Assembly: GCF_014204715.1 (NCBI RefSeq)
Contig: NZ_JACHLY010000001.1
Span: forward strand, 1,705,001 to 1,769,000
DNA length: 64,000 bases
Source of the DNA: Streptomonospora salina
GTDB lineage: Bacteria > Actinomycetota > Actinomycetes > Streptosporangiales > Streptosporangiaceae
Direction of reading: 5' to 3'
The position numbers and the translations under genes are program-made. A model generated the notes under the pieces. It was given only the letters and a program-made list of their open reading frames with translations, made no database searches and was not told the DNA's origin. The number at the start of each line of letters is the position of its first letter. Positions within the stretch are counted from its first letter, which is position 1. Shown one piece after another: positions 10,043-18,886 of this stretch.

Positions 10043-11149
10043 ATGGGTCCGCTGCACGGAATCCGCGTCGTGGAATTCGCCGGGATCGGCCCCGGGCCGA
10101 TGGCCGCCATGCTGCTCGCCGACCTCGGCGCCTCGGTGATCCGGCTGGACCGGCCCGCCGCCGCGGAGGCCGCCGCCCAGGGATCGCGCCCGCACATGAG
10201 CGCCGGGCGGCCGGTGATGGGCGCGGACCTGAAGTCCGAGGAGGGCCGGTCCGCCGCGCGCGAGCTCGTCGAGGCGGCCGACGTGGTGCTGGAGGGCTTC
10301 CGCCCCGGGGTCATGGAGCGCCGCGGACTGGGCCCCGACACCTGCCTGGACCTGAACCCGCGGCTGGTCTACGCACGCATGACCGGATGGGGCCAGGACG
10401 GCCCGCTGTCGCCGGTCGCCGGGCACGACATGAACTACATCTCGCTCAACGGGGCGCTGCACAGTGTCGGCCGCCGCGAAGGCCCGCCCGTGCCGCCCGT
10501 GAACCTGCTCGGCGACTTCGGCGGCGGCACCATGTTCGTGGTCACCGGGATCCTCGGCGCACTGGTCGAGCGCCAGACCTCGGGCCGCGGCCAGGTGGTC
10601 GACGCCGCCATGGTCGACGGCAGTGCGCTGCTGATGTCGATGGTCTACGAGGACCGGGAGCGCGGCGCGTGGTCCGACGAACGCGGCACCAACTACCTCG
10701 ACACCGGCGCCCCCTGGTACGACGTCTACGAGTGCTCCGACGGCCGCCACGTCTCCGTGGGCTGCATCGAACCGCAGTTCTACGCCGCCTTCCTGGACGG
10801 GCTGGGACTGTCCGGCGCCGACCTGCCCGACCAGTGGGACGAGGAGAACTGGCCGGTGCTGCGCGAGCGCTTCGCCGCGGTGCTGGCCACCCGTACCCGC
10901 GACGCATGGGCGGAGATCTTCGGCGGCACGGAGGCCTGCGTGCAGCCGATCCTGTCGATGGCCGAAGCTCCCGACCATCCGCACGTGCAGGCCCGGGGGT
11001 CGGTGGTGCGCAAGGACGGCCGCCTCTACCCGGGGCCCGCTCCCCGCTTCGACCGCACCCCGGGCCGCGCCACCCGCGACCCCGACTTCCCCGAACCCTC
11101 CTTGGCGGAGACTCTGGCCGCCTGGGGTTTGGACGCCGGCGCTTCCTGA
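10043..11149 (+). CDS. alpha-methylacyl-CoA racemase / CaiB-BaiF CoA-transferase family protein
   Basis: Class III CoA-transferase fold enzyme of 368 residues, full family length, cytoplasmic. Seen: HGIRVVEFAGIGPGPMAAMLLADLGA at the N terminus (CoA-binding segment), VVLEGFRPGVMERRGLGP, and GHDMNYISLNGAL, the His-Asp pair that in alpha-methylacyl-CoA racemase provides the acid/base residues; a hydrolytic or transferase relative would more often have an Asp in a different context. Start ATG 10043 follows GGGAAGG by 6 bases; a GTG two codons earlier is less well spaced. It is convergent with tatD and interrupts the tatD-rpfB adjacency typical of actinobacteria. A role in branched fatty acid or sterol side-chain breakdown is inferred from the family only. 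Confidence 0.85.
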   Translation: MGPLHGIRVVEFAGIGPGPMAAMLLADLGASVIRLDRPAAAEAAAQGSRPHMSAGRPVMGADLKSEEGRSAARELVEAADVVLEGFRPGVMERRGLGPDTCLDLNPRLVYARMTGWGQDGPLSPVAGHDMNYISLNGALHSVGRREGPPVPPVNLLGDFGGGTMFVVTGILGALVERQTSGRGQVVDAAMVDGSALLMSMVYEDRERGAWSDERGTNYLDTGAPWYDVYECSDGRHVSVGCIEPQFYAAFLDGLGLSGADLPDQWDEENWPVLRERFAAVLATRTRDAWAEIFGGTEACVQPILSMAEAPDHPHVQARGSVVRKDGRLYPGPAPRFDRTPGRATRDPDFPEPSLAETLAAWGLDAGAS

Positions 11150-11210
11150 CGGAGCCGCCGGTCGGCCCGGGTCCGCATACCGGGGCGGCAAGCGCCGACA
11201 CCGGTGGGGC

Positions 11211-11237
11211 GCCCGCCCCGGGGATCCCGGGGCGGGC
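11211..11237. terminator. bidirectional terminator hairpin
   Basis: Perfect 12-bp inverted repeat (GCCCGCCCCGGG, loop GAT) between the convergent CoA racemase and tatD genes, 61 bp after the first stop and 37 bp from the second. GC-rich with no T-run. Confidence 0.6.
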
Positions 11238-11273
11238 CCGGCGGAGGAGGCGCGGGGCGCGCCGCTCACCGGG

Positions 11274-12197
11274 TCAGTCGAGGGCGAAGGCGCGGCGGCC
11301 GTTGGCGGCGACGGCTTCGGCCAGCTCGTCCTCGGCCATGCCCTTGGTTTCGGCCAGTGCGCGCAGGGTGTGGGGCACCAGGTAGGGCGCGTTGGGCCGC
11401 CCCCGGTAGGGCTTGGGGGTCAGGAACGGGGCGTCGGTCTCGACCAGCACGAGTTCGGGCGGAGCGAGTGCGGCGGCTTCACGCAGCTCGTCGGCGCTGG
11501 CGAAGGTCACGTTTCCGGCGAAGCTCATGAAGTAGCCGTTGTCGGCACAGACTTTGGCCATCTCGGCGTCGCCGGAGAAGCAGTGGAACACCACGGTCTC
11601 CGGCGCCCCTTCTTCGGCGAGGACGCCCAGCACGTCCTCGTGAGCGTCGCGGTCGTGGATCATCAGCGCCCGGCCGTGCCGCTTGGCCACGGCGATGTGC
11701 CGGCGGAACGACTCCTTCTGGGTCGCCGTTCCCTCGGGGCCGGTGCGGTAGTAGTCGAGGCCGGTCTCACCGATCGCGCGGACCTGGGGCAATGCGGCCA
11801 GCCGGTCGATCTCGGCCAGCGCCTCGTCCAAGCCGGCCGGCCCGAGGGCGGGCCGGGCCTTGCCGGCCCAGTCGGTGTCGTCGGCCTCGACGCCCGGCGC
11901 CCCGTCGCCGTGCACGATGCGCGGCGCCTCGTTGGGGTGCAGGGCCGCCGCGGCCCACACGGTCGGGTGCTCGGCCGCGATCCGGGCCGCCCACTGGGAG
12001 GAGGAGACGTCCACGCCGACCTGCATCAGCGGGGTGACGCCCACCGCCTCGGCGGCGGCGATGATCGCGCCGGGTTCGGGGGTCTGCATGTCCATGTGCG
12101 TGTGGCTGTCGCCGACGGCCACACGCAGCGGCTCCGGCGGTTCCGGCGGGGTCTGCGCGTTCCTGTTGCGCACGGCGCTACCGCTTCGCTTGCCCAT
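11274..12197 (-). CDS. tatD: TatD family metal-dependent hydrolase
   Basis: TIM-barrel metal-dependent DNase/hydrolase of the TatD family, 307 residues. Metal ligands visible in order: SHTHMD (H-x-H), GETGLDYY (Glu), MIHDRDAHED (His), FHCFSGD (His) and VETDAPFLTP (Asp). I start it at ATG 12197 (MGKRSGSAVRN), with GGAGAAGG just upstream; an ATG five codons earlier and a long upstream open frame are weaker. It is downstream of metG on the same strand, as in many actinobacteria, with about 270 bp between that contain hairpins. Known family activity is 3'-5' exonuclease and quality control of DNA ends; the exact role in actinobacteria is not settled. Confidence 0.9.
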   Translation of the reverse strand: MGKRSGSAVRNRNAQTPPEPPEPLRVAVGDSHTHMDMQTPEPGAIIAAAEAVGVTPLMQVGVDVSSSQWAARIAAEHPTVWAAAALHPNEAPRIVHGDGAPGVEADDTDWAGKARPALGPAGLDEALAEIDRLAALPQVRAIGETGLDYYRTGPEGTATQKESFRRHIAVAKRHGRALMIHDRDAHEDVLGVLAEEGAPETVVFHCFSGDAEMAKVCADNGYFMSFAGNVTFASADELREAAALAPPELVLVETDAPFLTPKPYRGRPNAPYLVPHTLRALAETKGMAEDELAEAVAANGRRAFALD

Positions 12198-12365
12198 CGG
12201 GCCTTCTCCCATCGCTTGCTCGTCCGCGGACCGTGCGGTCCCGCCGGTGCGACCGGCGGGGGACCGCGCGGTCCGGGGGCCGCGCCGCCCGGCATCCGGC
12301 CGCGGGCGGACACGGGTGCGGCGGGCCGCCGCCCGAGCGGCCCGCCGGTGTCCGCTGTACTCGCT

Positions 12366-12392
12366 CTCCGGGCCGGGCCGCCCGGCCCGGAG
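12366..12392 (-). terminator. hairpin between metG and tatD
   Basis: Inverted repeat CTCCGGGCC / GGCCCGGAG with 3 further pairs inside the loop, 73 bp after the metG stop; a second 10-bp GC stem lies at 12320-12346. These probably attenuate or end the metG transcript. Confidence 0.45.
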
Positions 12393-12465
12393 GCGCGGCC
12401 GCGTTCGCATCCCCCCGGTGCGCGCCGGCGCGTGCGCCGCTCGTGCGGCGCCGCCGCCCCGGACG

Positions 12466-14286
12466 CTACTCGGCGGCCTCCTGCTCCAGGCGGGCGACCT
12501 CGTCGTCGGCCACACTGGGGTCGAGCTTGGTGAACAGCGGCGTCGGCGCCGACAGCGCGGTGCCCGCACGGACGGGCACCGACGCCCACACCGCCTCGCT
12601 GTCGCCGTAGTCGCCGGTGATGACCGGGTAATCGCTGATGTCGGGGTCGCTGCCGATGGTGTCGGCGGCGGTGTCGATGCGCGGCATCGCCGACCAGACG
12701 CCGGTGCCGCCGAGCATGGCGTGGACCTTGTTGGAGGACTCCGGCAGGAACGGCGTCATCAGCGTCTTGGCGTCGCTGACAAGCTGCAAGGCGACGTGCA
12801 GCACGGTGCGCATCCGGTCGGGGTCGGTCTTGCGCAGCGCCCAGGGCGCCTGCTCGGAGATGTACTTGTTGGCCTCGGCGACGGTGCGCATGGCCTCCTG
12901 CAGACCCGCCTTGAACCGGGAGTGGTTCAGGTGGTCGCCGACCGCGTCGAAGGCGGCGGCGGACTCGGCCAGGACGCGGCGGTCCTCGTCGGAGAACCCG
13001 CCGGGCTCGGGGATCTCGCCGAGGTACTTGGCGGCCATGGAGATCGACCGGTTGACCAGGTTGCCCCAAGCGGCGACCAGTTCGTCGTTGTTGCGGCGGA
13101 CGAACTCGGCCCAGGTGAAGTCGGTGTCCTGGGTCTCGGGCCCGGCCGCGATGATGTAGTAGCGCAGCGCGTCGGCGGAGTAGCGCTCCAGGAAGTCGCG
13201 GACGTAGACGGCCACGCGCCGCGACGAGGAGAACTTGCGGCCCTCCATCGTGAGGAACTCGCTGGAGACCACCTCGGTGGGCAGGTTCAGCTCGCCCAGC
13301 GACCCGGGATCGCCCCCGCGGTCGCCCCGGCCGCTGTAGCCCATGAGCATCGCCGGCCAGATCTCGGAGTGGAAGACGATGTTGTCCTTGCCCATGAAGT
13401 AGTAGCCCTCGGCCTCGGGCTCCTGCCACCAGCGGCGCCAGGCCTCGGGGTCGCCGGTGCGCCGAGCCCACTCCACCGACGCGGACAGGTATCCGATGAC
13501 CGCGTCGAACCACACGTACAGCCGCTTGTTGCTGTTGTCGCGCCAGCTCTCCAGCGGGATCGGCACACCCCAGTTGAGGTCGCGGGTGACCGCCCGCGGC
13601 TGGAGGCCGTCGAGCAGGTTCAGCGAGAACTTCAGGACGTTCGGGCGCCACTGGCCGCTCTTGGACTGCAGCCACGCGCCCAGCACCTCGGCGAAGGCCG
13701 GAAGGTCGAGCATGAAGTGCTCGGTGTCGACGAACTCGGGGGTCTCGCCGTCGACCTTGGAGCGCGGCTCGACCAGGTCGATCGGGTCGAGCTGGTTGCC
13801 GCAGTTGTCGCACTGGTCGCCGCGCGCGCTGCCGTAGCCGCAGATGGGGCAGGTGCCCTCGATGTAGCGGTCGGGCAGGGTGCGCCCGGTGGAGGGCGAC
13901 ATGGCGCCCTTGGTGGTGTGGGTGAAGATGTAACCGTTCTCGTAGAGCCCGGTGAACAGCTCTTGGGCGACGGCGTAGTGGTTGCCGGTGGTGGTGCGCG
14001 TGAACAGGTCGTAGGACAGCCCGAGCGCGACGAGGTCCTCGACGATCACGCGGTTGTAGCGGTCGGCGAGTTCGCGCGGGGCGACGCCCTCCTGGTCGGC
14101 CAGGACCTGCACGGGCGTGCCGTGCTCGTCGGTGCCGCTGACCATCAGGACCTCGTGCCCGGACATTCGCTGGAAGCGCGCGAAGACGTCGGAGGGGACA
14201 CCGAACCCGGATACGTGCCCGATATGGCGGGGGCCGTTGGCGTAAGGCCAGGCCACCGCGGTCAGGATGTGGCGTTTCGACGACAT
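12466..14286 (-). CDS. metG: methionyl-tRNA synthetase
   Basis: Class I aminoacyl-tRNA synthetase charging tRNA-Met, cytoplasmic, 606 residues. Seen: [16 protein letters not shown] with the HIGH motif, GTDEHGTP, the zinc knuckle [35 protein letters not shown], and the KMSKS-equivalent loop read as GRKFSSSR. No C-terminal tRNA-binding (EMAP) domain is present, so this is the short type. ATG 14286 starts the protein; the frame is closed just upstream. It is followed by tatD on the same strand and is divergent from a small secreted protein and secDF. Confidence 0.97.
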   Translation of the reverse strand: MSSKRHILTAVAWPYANGPRHIGHVSGFGVPSDVFARFQRMSGHEVLMVSGTDEHGTPVQVLADQEGVAPRELADRYNRVIVEDLVALGLSYDLFTRTTTGNHYAVAQELFTGLYENGYIFTHTTKGAMSPSTGRTLPDRYIEGTCPICGYGSARGDQCDNCGNQLDPIDLVEPRSKVDGETPEFVDTEHFMLDLPAFAEVLGAWLQSKSGQWRPNVLKFSLNLLDGLQPRAVTRDLNWGVPIPLESWRDNSNKRLYVWFDAVIGYLSASVEWARRTGDPEAWRRWWQEPEAEGYYFMGKDNIVFHSEIWPAMLMGYSGRGDRGGDPGSLGELNLPTEVVSSEFLTMEGRKFSSSRRVAVYVRDFLERYSADALRYYIIAAGPETQDTDFTWAEFVRRNNDELVAAWGNLVNRSISMAAKYLGEIPEPGGFSDEDRRVLAESAAAFDAVGDHLNHSRFKAGLQEAMRTVAEANKYISEQAPWALRKTDPDRMRTVLHVALQLVSDAKTLMTPFLPESSNKVHAMLGGTGVWSAMPRIDTAADTIGSDPDISDYPVITGDYGDSEAVWASVPVRAGTALSAPTPLFTKLDPSVADDEVARLEQEAAE

Positions 14287-14509
14287 GCCACCAGCCTATC
14301 GGCGGCGGCGGCCCCGATTCACCCGCTTTCCCGCGGCCTGGGGACGGCGCTCCCGCCTCCTCCGCCGGCCGCGGACGCAGGAATCCCACGGGCCTCGCGA
14401 ATCGGTAGGGTTGGCGTCTAGGCTCGGCCGTCTGGACGACGTCCCCGCCCGGGCCCCTCTCCGGGGCAGCGCAGGCGACCGGCACGCGGCCCCACGTTCG
14501 ACTAAGGCG

Positions 14510-14926
14510 GTGGTCACCACGGTTTCCCGTGCCCTGGCCTCGCTCTCGGTTGTGGCCCTGCTGCTGATGGGCGCGCCCCTGTCGCAGGGCGCGTCAGCGC
14601 TGCCCGCCCAGACCGCGCGCCACGCCCCGCTGGCCGTCGCCGCCGCGAGCCACGACGATCGCCGCGGCTCCCACGGCGGCTCCGGCCGGGATCTGCTGGT
14701 CGAGCGCGACTCCGGCGCCGTGGCGGTCGCCCTGCCCGGTTGGAGCGTCGACCACCGCCCGCCGGTGCGCGACTTGGCCGAGGTCTACAGCCCCGTGCTG
14801 CCGTGGCTGGGCGATCTCGGCGTCCGGGTGCTGGTTCCGCTGCCCGAATCGGTCGGCGTCCCGCACCTCGACGACGCGTTCGCGCTGCCCTTCGGCCGCG
14901 CGCCGCCGCTCTCCCGAGGCATGTGA
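14510..14926 (+). CDS. small secreted protein of unknown function
   Basis: Putative exported protein of 138 residues. I do not recognise a family. The GTG at 14510 opens a typical signal peptide (MVTTVSRALASLSVVALLLM, then an ASA cleavage site near residue 30). The mature part has a His/Asp/Gly-rich linker (HDDRRGSHGGSG) followed by LLVERDSG and two Leu/Val/Pro-rich stretches. The Shine-Dalgarno match is poor (AAGGCG close to the start), and the open frame continues upstream, which lowers confidence. It sits 70 bp before secDF on the same strand and could share its promoter. What supports it is the signal peptide and third-position GC pattern, not homology. Confidence 0.45.
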   Translation: MVTTVSRALASLSVVALLLMGAPLSQGASALPAQTARHAPLAVAAASHDDRRGSHGGSGRDLLVERDSGAVAVALPGWSVDHRPPVRDLAEVYSPVLPWLGDLGVRVLVPLPESVGVPHLDDAFALPFGRAPPLSRGM

Positions 14927-14996
14927 ACCCGTCCGCAGCCGGCAGGGCACCCGCCCTGCCGCAGAGGCCGCATGACCCGTCGTGAGAGGTAATCGA

Positions 14997-17708
14997 TTGT
15001 CCACCCAAACGGGAGCCGGAACGCGCTGGCTGCGCGGCATCGTCTCCCTAGCCATCGTCATCGGCGCGTTCGGCGCCGCATGGTTCATACCGCCGCAGCT
15101 GGGGCTCGATCTCAGCGGCGGCACCCAGATCGTCCTGGAAACCCGGGACGGCCGCGCCGGAACCGAGGCCAACGCCGAGAACACCGACCAGGTGATCGAG
15201 GTGCTGCGCGAGCGCATCGACAGCCTCGGCGTCAGCGAAGCCACCATGTCGCGGTCCGGTGAGAACCGGATCATCGTCGAGCTGCCCGGCGTGCAGGACC
15301 CCACCGAGGCGGCTGAGATCCTCGGCCAGACCGCGCAGCTCACCTTCCACCCCGTCCTGGGTGTCCAGCCGCAGCAGGGCGGCGGCATGCAGGCGCCCGG
15401 CGGCGGCCTCGGCGGCGGGGCCGGCGGCGGCGAATCCGCCAACGCACCCGCCGACGAAGCACGGGCCCCCGCCGACGGCCAGGGCGGCTCCGGCAGCGGC
15501 CAAGGCGGCGGCGCCGGCGGCATGTCCGAAGAAGAGCTCCAGCAGCTCATGGAGAGCCAGGGCGGCTCCGGCCAGGGCGGCGAAGGCGGCATGAGCCAGG
15601 AGCAGCTCCAGCAGCTCATGCAGGGCCAGGGCGGCTCCGGCGGCGGCCAGCAGCAGGCCGCCGACCCCGACAAGGTCGCCCGCACCCTGCCCGACGAGCA
15701 GGGCAACCAGCTCCAGCTGGGCGAATCCCGGATCGAAGGCGACCAGGTCGCCAGCGCCGAGGCCGTGCTCGACCCGACCACCAACACGCAGTGGCAGGTC
15801 AACGTCGACTTCCGCGGCGAGGGCAACGACGCCTGGGCCGAGCTCACCGGCCAGGCCGCCTGCAACGACCCCGGCCAGCCCCAGCGGCGCGTCGCGATCG
15901 TGCTCGACGACGAGGTCATCTCCTCGCCCGAGGTCAACCAGGACACCGCCTGCGACGTCGGTCAGACCGGCGGTTCCACGACCATCACCAGCTCGTCCTT
16001 CGACCAGGAGAGCGCCAACGACCTGGCCGTGCTGATCGAGGGCGGCTCGCTGCCGCTGCCGGTCGCCGAGGTGCAGCGCCAGACGGTCGGCCCCACCTTG
16101 GGCGCCGACGCCATCAAGGCCAGCTTCATCGCCGGCGCGGTCGGCCTGCTGCTGACCGGCATCTACATCTGCGTGGCCTACCGCCTCGTCGGCTTCCTGG
16201 CCGCGGTGGCGCTGGCCTGCTACACCCTGATCGCCTACGCGGCTCTGGTGGCGCTGAGCGCGACGCTCACCCTGCCGGGCCTCGCCGGGTTCGTGCTCGC
16301 GATCGGCATGGCCATCGACGCCAACGTGCTGATATTCGAACGAGCACGCGAGGAGTACCAGCAGCAGGCCAAGGTCTACGAGTCCAACAAGTCGGCGGGT
16401 ATGGCCGACGCCACCGACTCCGATACCGAACAGGCCGAATCGGGCGTGCTTTCGCGCCGCCGGCGCCGGGCGATTCCGCCGAACCTCCAGAAGGCGTTCC
16501 TCAACGGCACGCAGAAGGCCTGGAGCGCGGTGCTGGACACCAACATCACCACGCTCATCGCCGCGGCGCTGCTGTTCTTCTTCGCCTCGGGCACGGTCCG
16601 CGGCTTCGGCGTCACTCTGGGCCTGGGCACCGTCGCCTCGATGGTCTCCGCCCTGGTCATCGCCCGCGTGCTGGTCGAATGGGCGGTGCGCCGCAAGGTG
16701 GTGCGCAACCACCCCGCCGTGACCGGCATCTCCAAGATCAGCCGGGTGCGCACCTGGCTGACCGAGCGCAACCCCGACCTGATGTCGCGCGGCAAGCTCT
16801 GGCTGGGCATCGCCGCGGGGATCGTGGTCGTCGCGGTGGCGGGCGTGCTGATCCGCACACCCGACTTCGGTGTGGAGTTCACCGGCGGCCGGGTCATGGA
16901 CTTCACGACCGAGCAGGAGATCAGCGTCGGCGACGCCCGCGACGCCGTGTCCGAGGCCGGCCACCCCTCTGCGGTGGTGCAGGAGTCGGGCGACGGCGAC
17001 ATCGCGGTGCGCACCGGCCCGATCTCCGACTCCGAGGCGCATGCGATCCAGGACACGCTGGCCGAGGAAGCCGGCGGCGCCGAACGGCTCTCCGACGAGA
17101 AGATCGGCCCCAGTATGGGCGACGAACTGCGCGACCGGGCGCTCATCGCGCTGGTGGCGGCGCTCGCCCTGCAGATGGTCTATCTCGCCTGGCGGTTCCG
17201 CTGGTCGTTCGGCGTCTCGACGATGCTGGCGCTGGCCTTCGACATCACCCTGGTGATCGGCCTGTTCACCTGGCTGGGCCGGCCGATCGACGGCGTGTTC
17301 CTCGCCGCCATCCTGAGCGTCATCGGATTCTCGGTGAACGATTCGGTGGTGGTGTTCGACCGTGTGCGCGACGAATGGGCCAACGACAGCAAGTCGGGCT
17401 TCAAGAAGATCGCCAACACGGCCATCCTGCACACCATCCCGCGTACGGTGAACACCACCATCGGCGGTGTGTTCATCCTGGGCACACTGGCGATCTTCGG
17501 TGGCTCCTCGCTCCGCGACTTCTCGGTGGCGATGCTGGTCGGCCTGATGTCGGGTGTCTTCTCGACGGTGTTCGTGGCGGCTCCGCTGGCGGCGTGGCTG
17601 CAGCGGTGGGACAAGACGCCCCCGCCGCACGTCATCCGGGAGAAGCGCACCAAGCAGCGCAAGGAGCTGCGCACCGCCCGTGAGCAGACCGACGGCGCGG
17701 TCGTCTAG
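14997..17708 (+). CDS. secDF: fused protein-export membrane protein SecDF
   Basis: Proton-driven accessory of the Sec translocon, pulling exported proteins across the membrane; 903 residues with about 12 membrane segments. SecD half: GLDLSGGTQIVLE, a large external P1 region, VGPTLGADAIKASFIAG and the helices after it. SecF half: VEFTGGRVMDF and FSVNDSVVVFDRVRDE. Most actinobacteria carry separate secD and secF; here they are one chain. P1 holds a Gly/Gln-rich insert at about residues 125-220 with two copies of GGMSxExLQQLMxxQGGSG. TTG 14997 is 7 bases after AGAGG; GTG 14982 is the alternative. It lies away from yajC, relA or other usual secD neighbours, so a second secD/secF pair elsewhere is possible. 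Confidence 0.93.
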   Translation: MSTQTGAGTRWLRGIVSLAIVIGAFGAAWFIPPQLGLDLSGGTQIVLETRDGRAGTEANAENTDQVIEVLRERIDSLGVSEATMSRSGENRIIVELPGVQDPTEAAEILGQTAQLTFHPVLGVQPQQGGGMQAPGGGLGGGAGGGESANAPADEARAPADGQGGSGSGQGGGAGGMSEEELQQLMESQGGSGQGGEGGMSQEQLQQLMQGQGGSGGGQQQAADPDKVARTLPDEQGNQLQLGESRIEGDQVASAEAVLDPTTNTQWQVNVDFRGEGNDAWAELTGQAACNDPGQPQRRVAIVLDDEVISSPEVNQDTACDVGQTGGSTTITSSSFDQESANDLAVLIEGGSLPLPVAEVQRQTVGPTLGADAIKASFIAGAVGLLLTGIYICVAYRLVGFLAAVALACYTLIAYAALVALSATLTLPGLAGFVLAIGMAIDANVLIFERAREEYQQQAKVYESNKSAGMADATDSDTEQAESGVLSRRRRRAIPPNLQKAFLNGTQKAWSAVLDTNITTLIAAALLFFFASGTVRGFGVTLGLGTVASMVSALVIARVLVEWAVRRKVVRNHPAVTGISKISRVRTWLTERNPDLMSRGKLWLGIAAGIVVVAVAGVLIRTPDFGVEFTGGRVMDFTTEQEISVGDARDAVSEAGHPSAVVQESGDGDIAVRTGPISDSEAHAIQDTLAEEAGGAERLSDEKIGPSMGDELRDRALIALVAALALQMVYLAWRFRWSFGVSTMLALAFDITLVIGLFTWLGRPIDGVFLAAILSVIGFSVNDSVVVFDRVRDEWANDSKSGFKKIANTAILHTIPRTVNTTIGGVFILGTLAIFGGSSLRDFSVAMLVGLMSGVFSTVFVAAPLAAWLQRWDKTPPPHVIREKRTKQRKELRTAREQTDGAVV
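15516..15641 (+). repeat. tandem coding repeat inside secDF
   Basis: Two 57-base units (15516-15572 and 15585-15641) encode near-identical GGMSxExLQQLMxxQGGSG segments in the external SecD P1 region, flanked by Gly/Ser/Gln-rich sequence. Confidence 0.8.
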
Positions 17709-17731
17709 GCCGCGGCAGCGGACGACGCAGG

Positions 17732-17765
17732 CGGGGCCGGGCACTGCCCGGCCCCGCTTTCGTGT
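17732..17765 (+). terminator. secDF terminator
   Basis: Perfect 12-bp GC stem (GCGGGGCCGGGC / GCCCGGCCCCGC, loop ACT) 23 bp after the secDF stop, followed by TTTCGTGT. It also lies between secDF and the convergent rsmI. Confidence 0.8.
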
Positions 17766-17804
17766 CGGCGGCGCAGGCCCCGGGCGGGGCGGTCCCCGCC
17801 CGGA

Positions 17805-18683
17805 TCAGCGGTGCGCCGCGTCGTAGACCTCGCGCTTGGGCACCCCGAGCTCGCGGGCGACCTCGCGGATCGCGTCGGTGCGGGAGACGCCCCCGCCCTC
17901 GCGTTCGGCCACCGCCGCCGCCAGGTCCTCGGACGTGCGCGCGACGGCCGGCGGGGCGGCGCCGGCGACCACGACGGTGATCTCCCCGCGCACCTCGCCC
18001 CGGGCCCACTCGGCGAGTTCGCCCAAGGGCGCGCGCCGCACCTCTTCGTAGGTCTTGGTCAGCTCCCGGCACACCGCCGCGCGCCGGTCGGCGCCGAATC
18101 CCTCGGCCATGGCGGCGAGCGTCGCGGCCAACCGGTGCGTGCTCTCGAAGAAGACCATCGTCCGGCGCTCGCCGGCCAATTCGCCGAAGAAGGCCCGCCG
18201 GCCCTTGCGCGGCGGGAAGCCTTCGAAGCAGAAGCGGTCGGTGGGCAGCCCGGACAGCACCAGCGCGGTGGTCGCCGCTGTGGGGCCGGGAATCGCCGTC
18301 ACGGGTACTCCGGCGTCGGCGCATGCGGCGACCAGCCGGTATCCGGGGTCGGACACCCCGGGCATGCCGGCGTCGGTGACCATCACGACGTCGCCGCCCG
18401 CCTTCAACTCGCCCAGCAGCTCCTCGGCGCGGCGCGACTCGTTGGCGTCGTAGTAGGAGACCACACGCGCCCCGGTCTCGCCGCCCAGACGCAGCTGCGC
18501 CCGGGCGGCGAAGCGGCGCAGCCGCCGGGTATCCTCCGCCGCGATGATCCGAGCTTCCTCAAGCGCGCGCAGCAGCCGCGGCGGAGCGTCGTCGCCGTTG
18601 CCGATGGGCAACCCTGCCAGTGTCAGGGTTCCCGCGCCCTGTGCGGCGCGCGGGTCCCCGGTTCCGCCGGGCCCTGCAGTCAC
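17805..18683 (-). CDS. rsmI: 16S rRNA (cytidine(1402)-2'-O)-methyltransferase RsmI
   Basis: SAM-dependent enzyme that 2'-O-methylates C1402 of 16S rRNA in the decoding centre; 292 residues. Seen: GTLTLAGLPIGNGDD (in place of the usual TPIGNLGD), IIAAEDTRRLRR, VSYYDANES, VMVTDAGMPGVSDPGYRL, the AIPGPTAATTALVLSGL loop, RFCFEGFPPRKGRR and FFESTHRL, all in family order. The GTG start at 18683 has GGTGG 5 bases upstream. It is divergent from pmt, the conserved actinobacterial pairing, and convergent with secDF. Confidence 0.95.
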   Translation of the reverse strand: MTAGPGGTGDPRAAQGAGTLTLAGLPIGNGDDAPPRLLRALEEARIIAAEDTRRLRRFAARAQLRLGGETGARVVSYYDANESRRAEELLGELKAGGDVVMVTDAGMPGVSDPGYRLVAACADAGVPVTAIPGPTAATTALVLSGLPTDRFCFEGFPPRKGRRAFFGELAGERRTMVFFESTHRLAATLAAMAEGFGADRRAAVCRELTKTYEEVRRAPLGELAEWARGEVRGEITVVVAGAAPPAVARTSEDLAAAVAEREGGGVSRTDAIREVARELGVPKREVYDAAHR

Positions 18684-18886
18684 GATCCACCCGCTCTCTA
18701 GACGCTACGGTAAGGGAGTGCTTCGCGGACGGCCGCCGATCGGCGCTCGGCCCCGCCACAGCGGGCCTTCGCGGAGCGCGCCCCGGTCGGCGCCCCCCTT
18801 CGGCCGCGTGGCACCGCCCGGCACGTTCCCGCCGCGAGGCATCCCCGACGACCGTCCACCCGCGCCCCAACCTTAAGAGCCGACAC

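Noticed and set aside
4548-10139. Plus-strand open frame of 1863 codons across adnA and rpfB
   Set aside because: Antisense to two proven genes; low-complexity translation with no domain.
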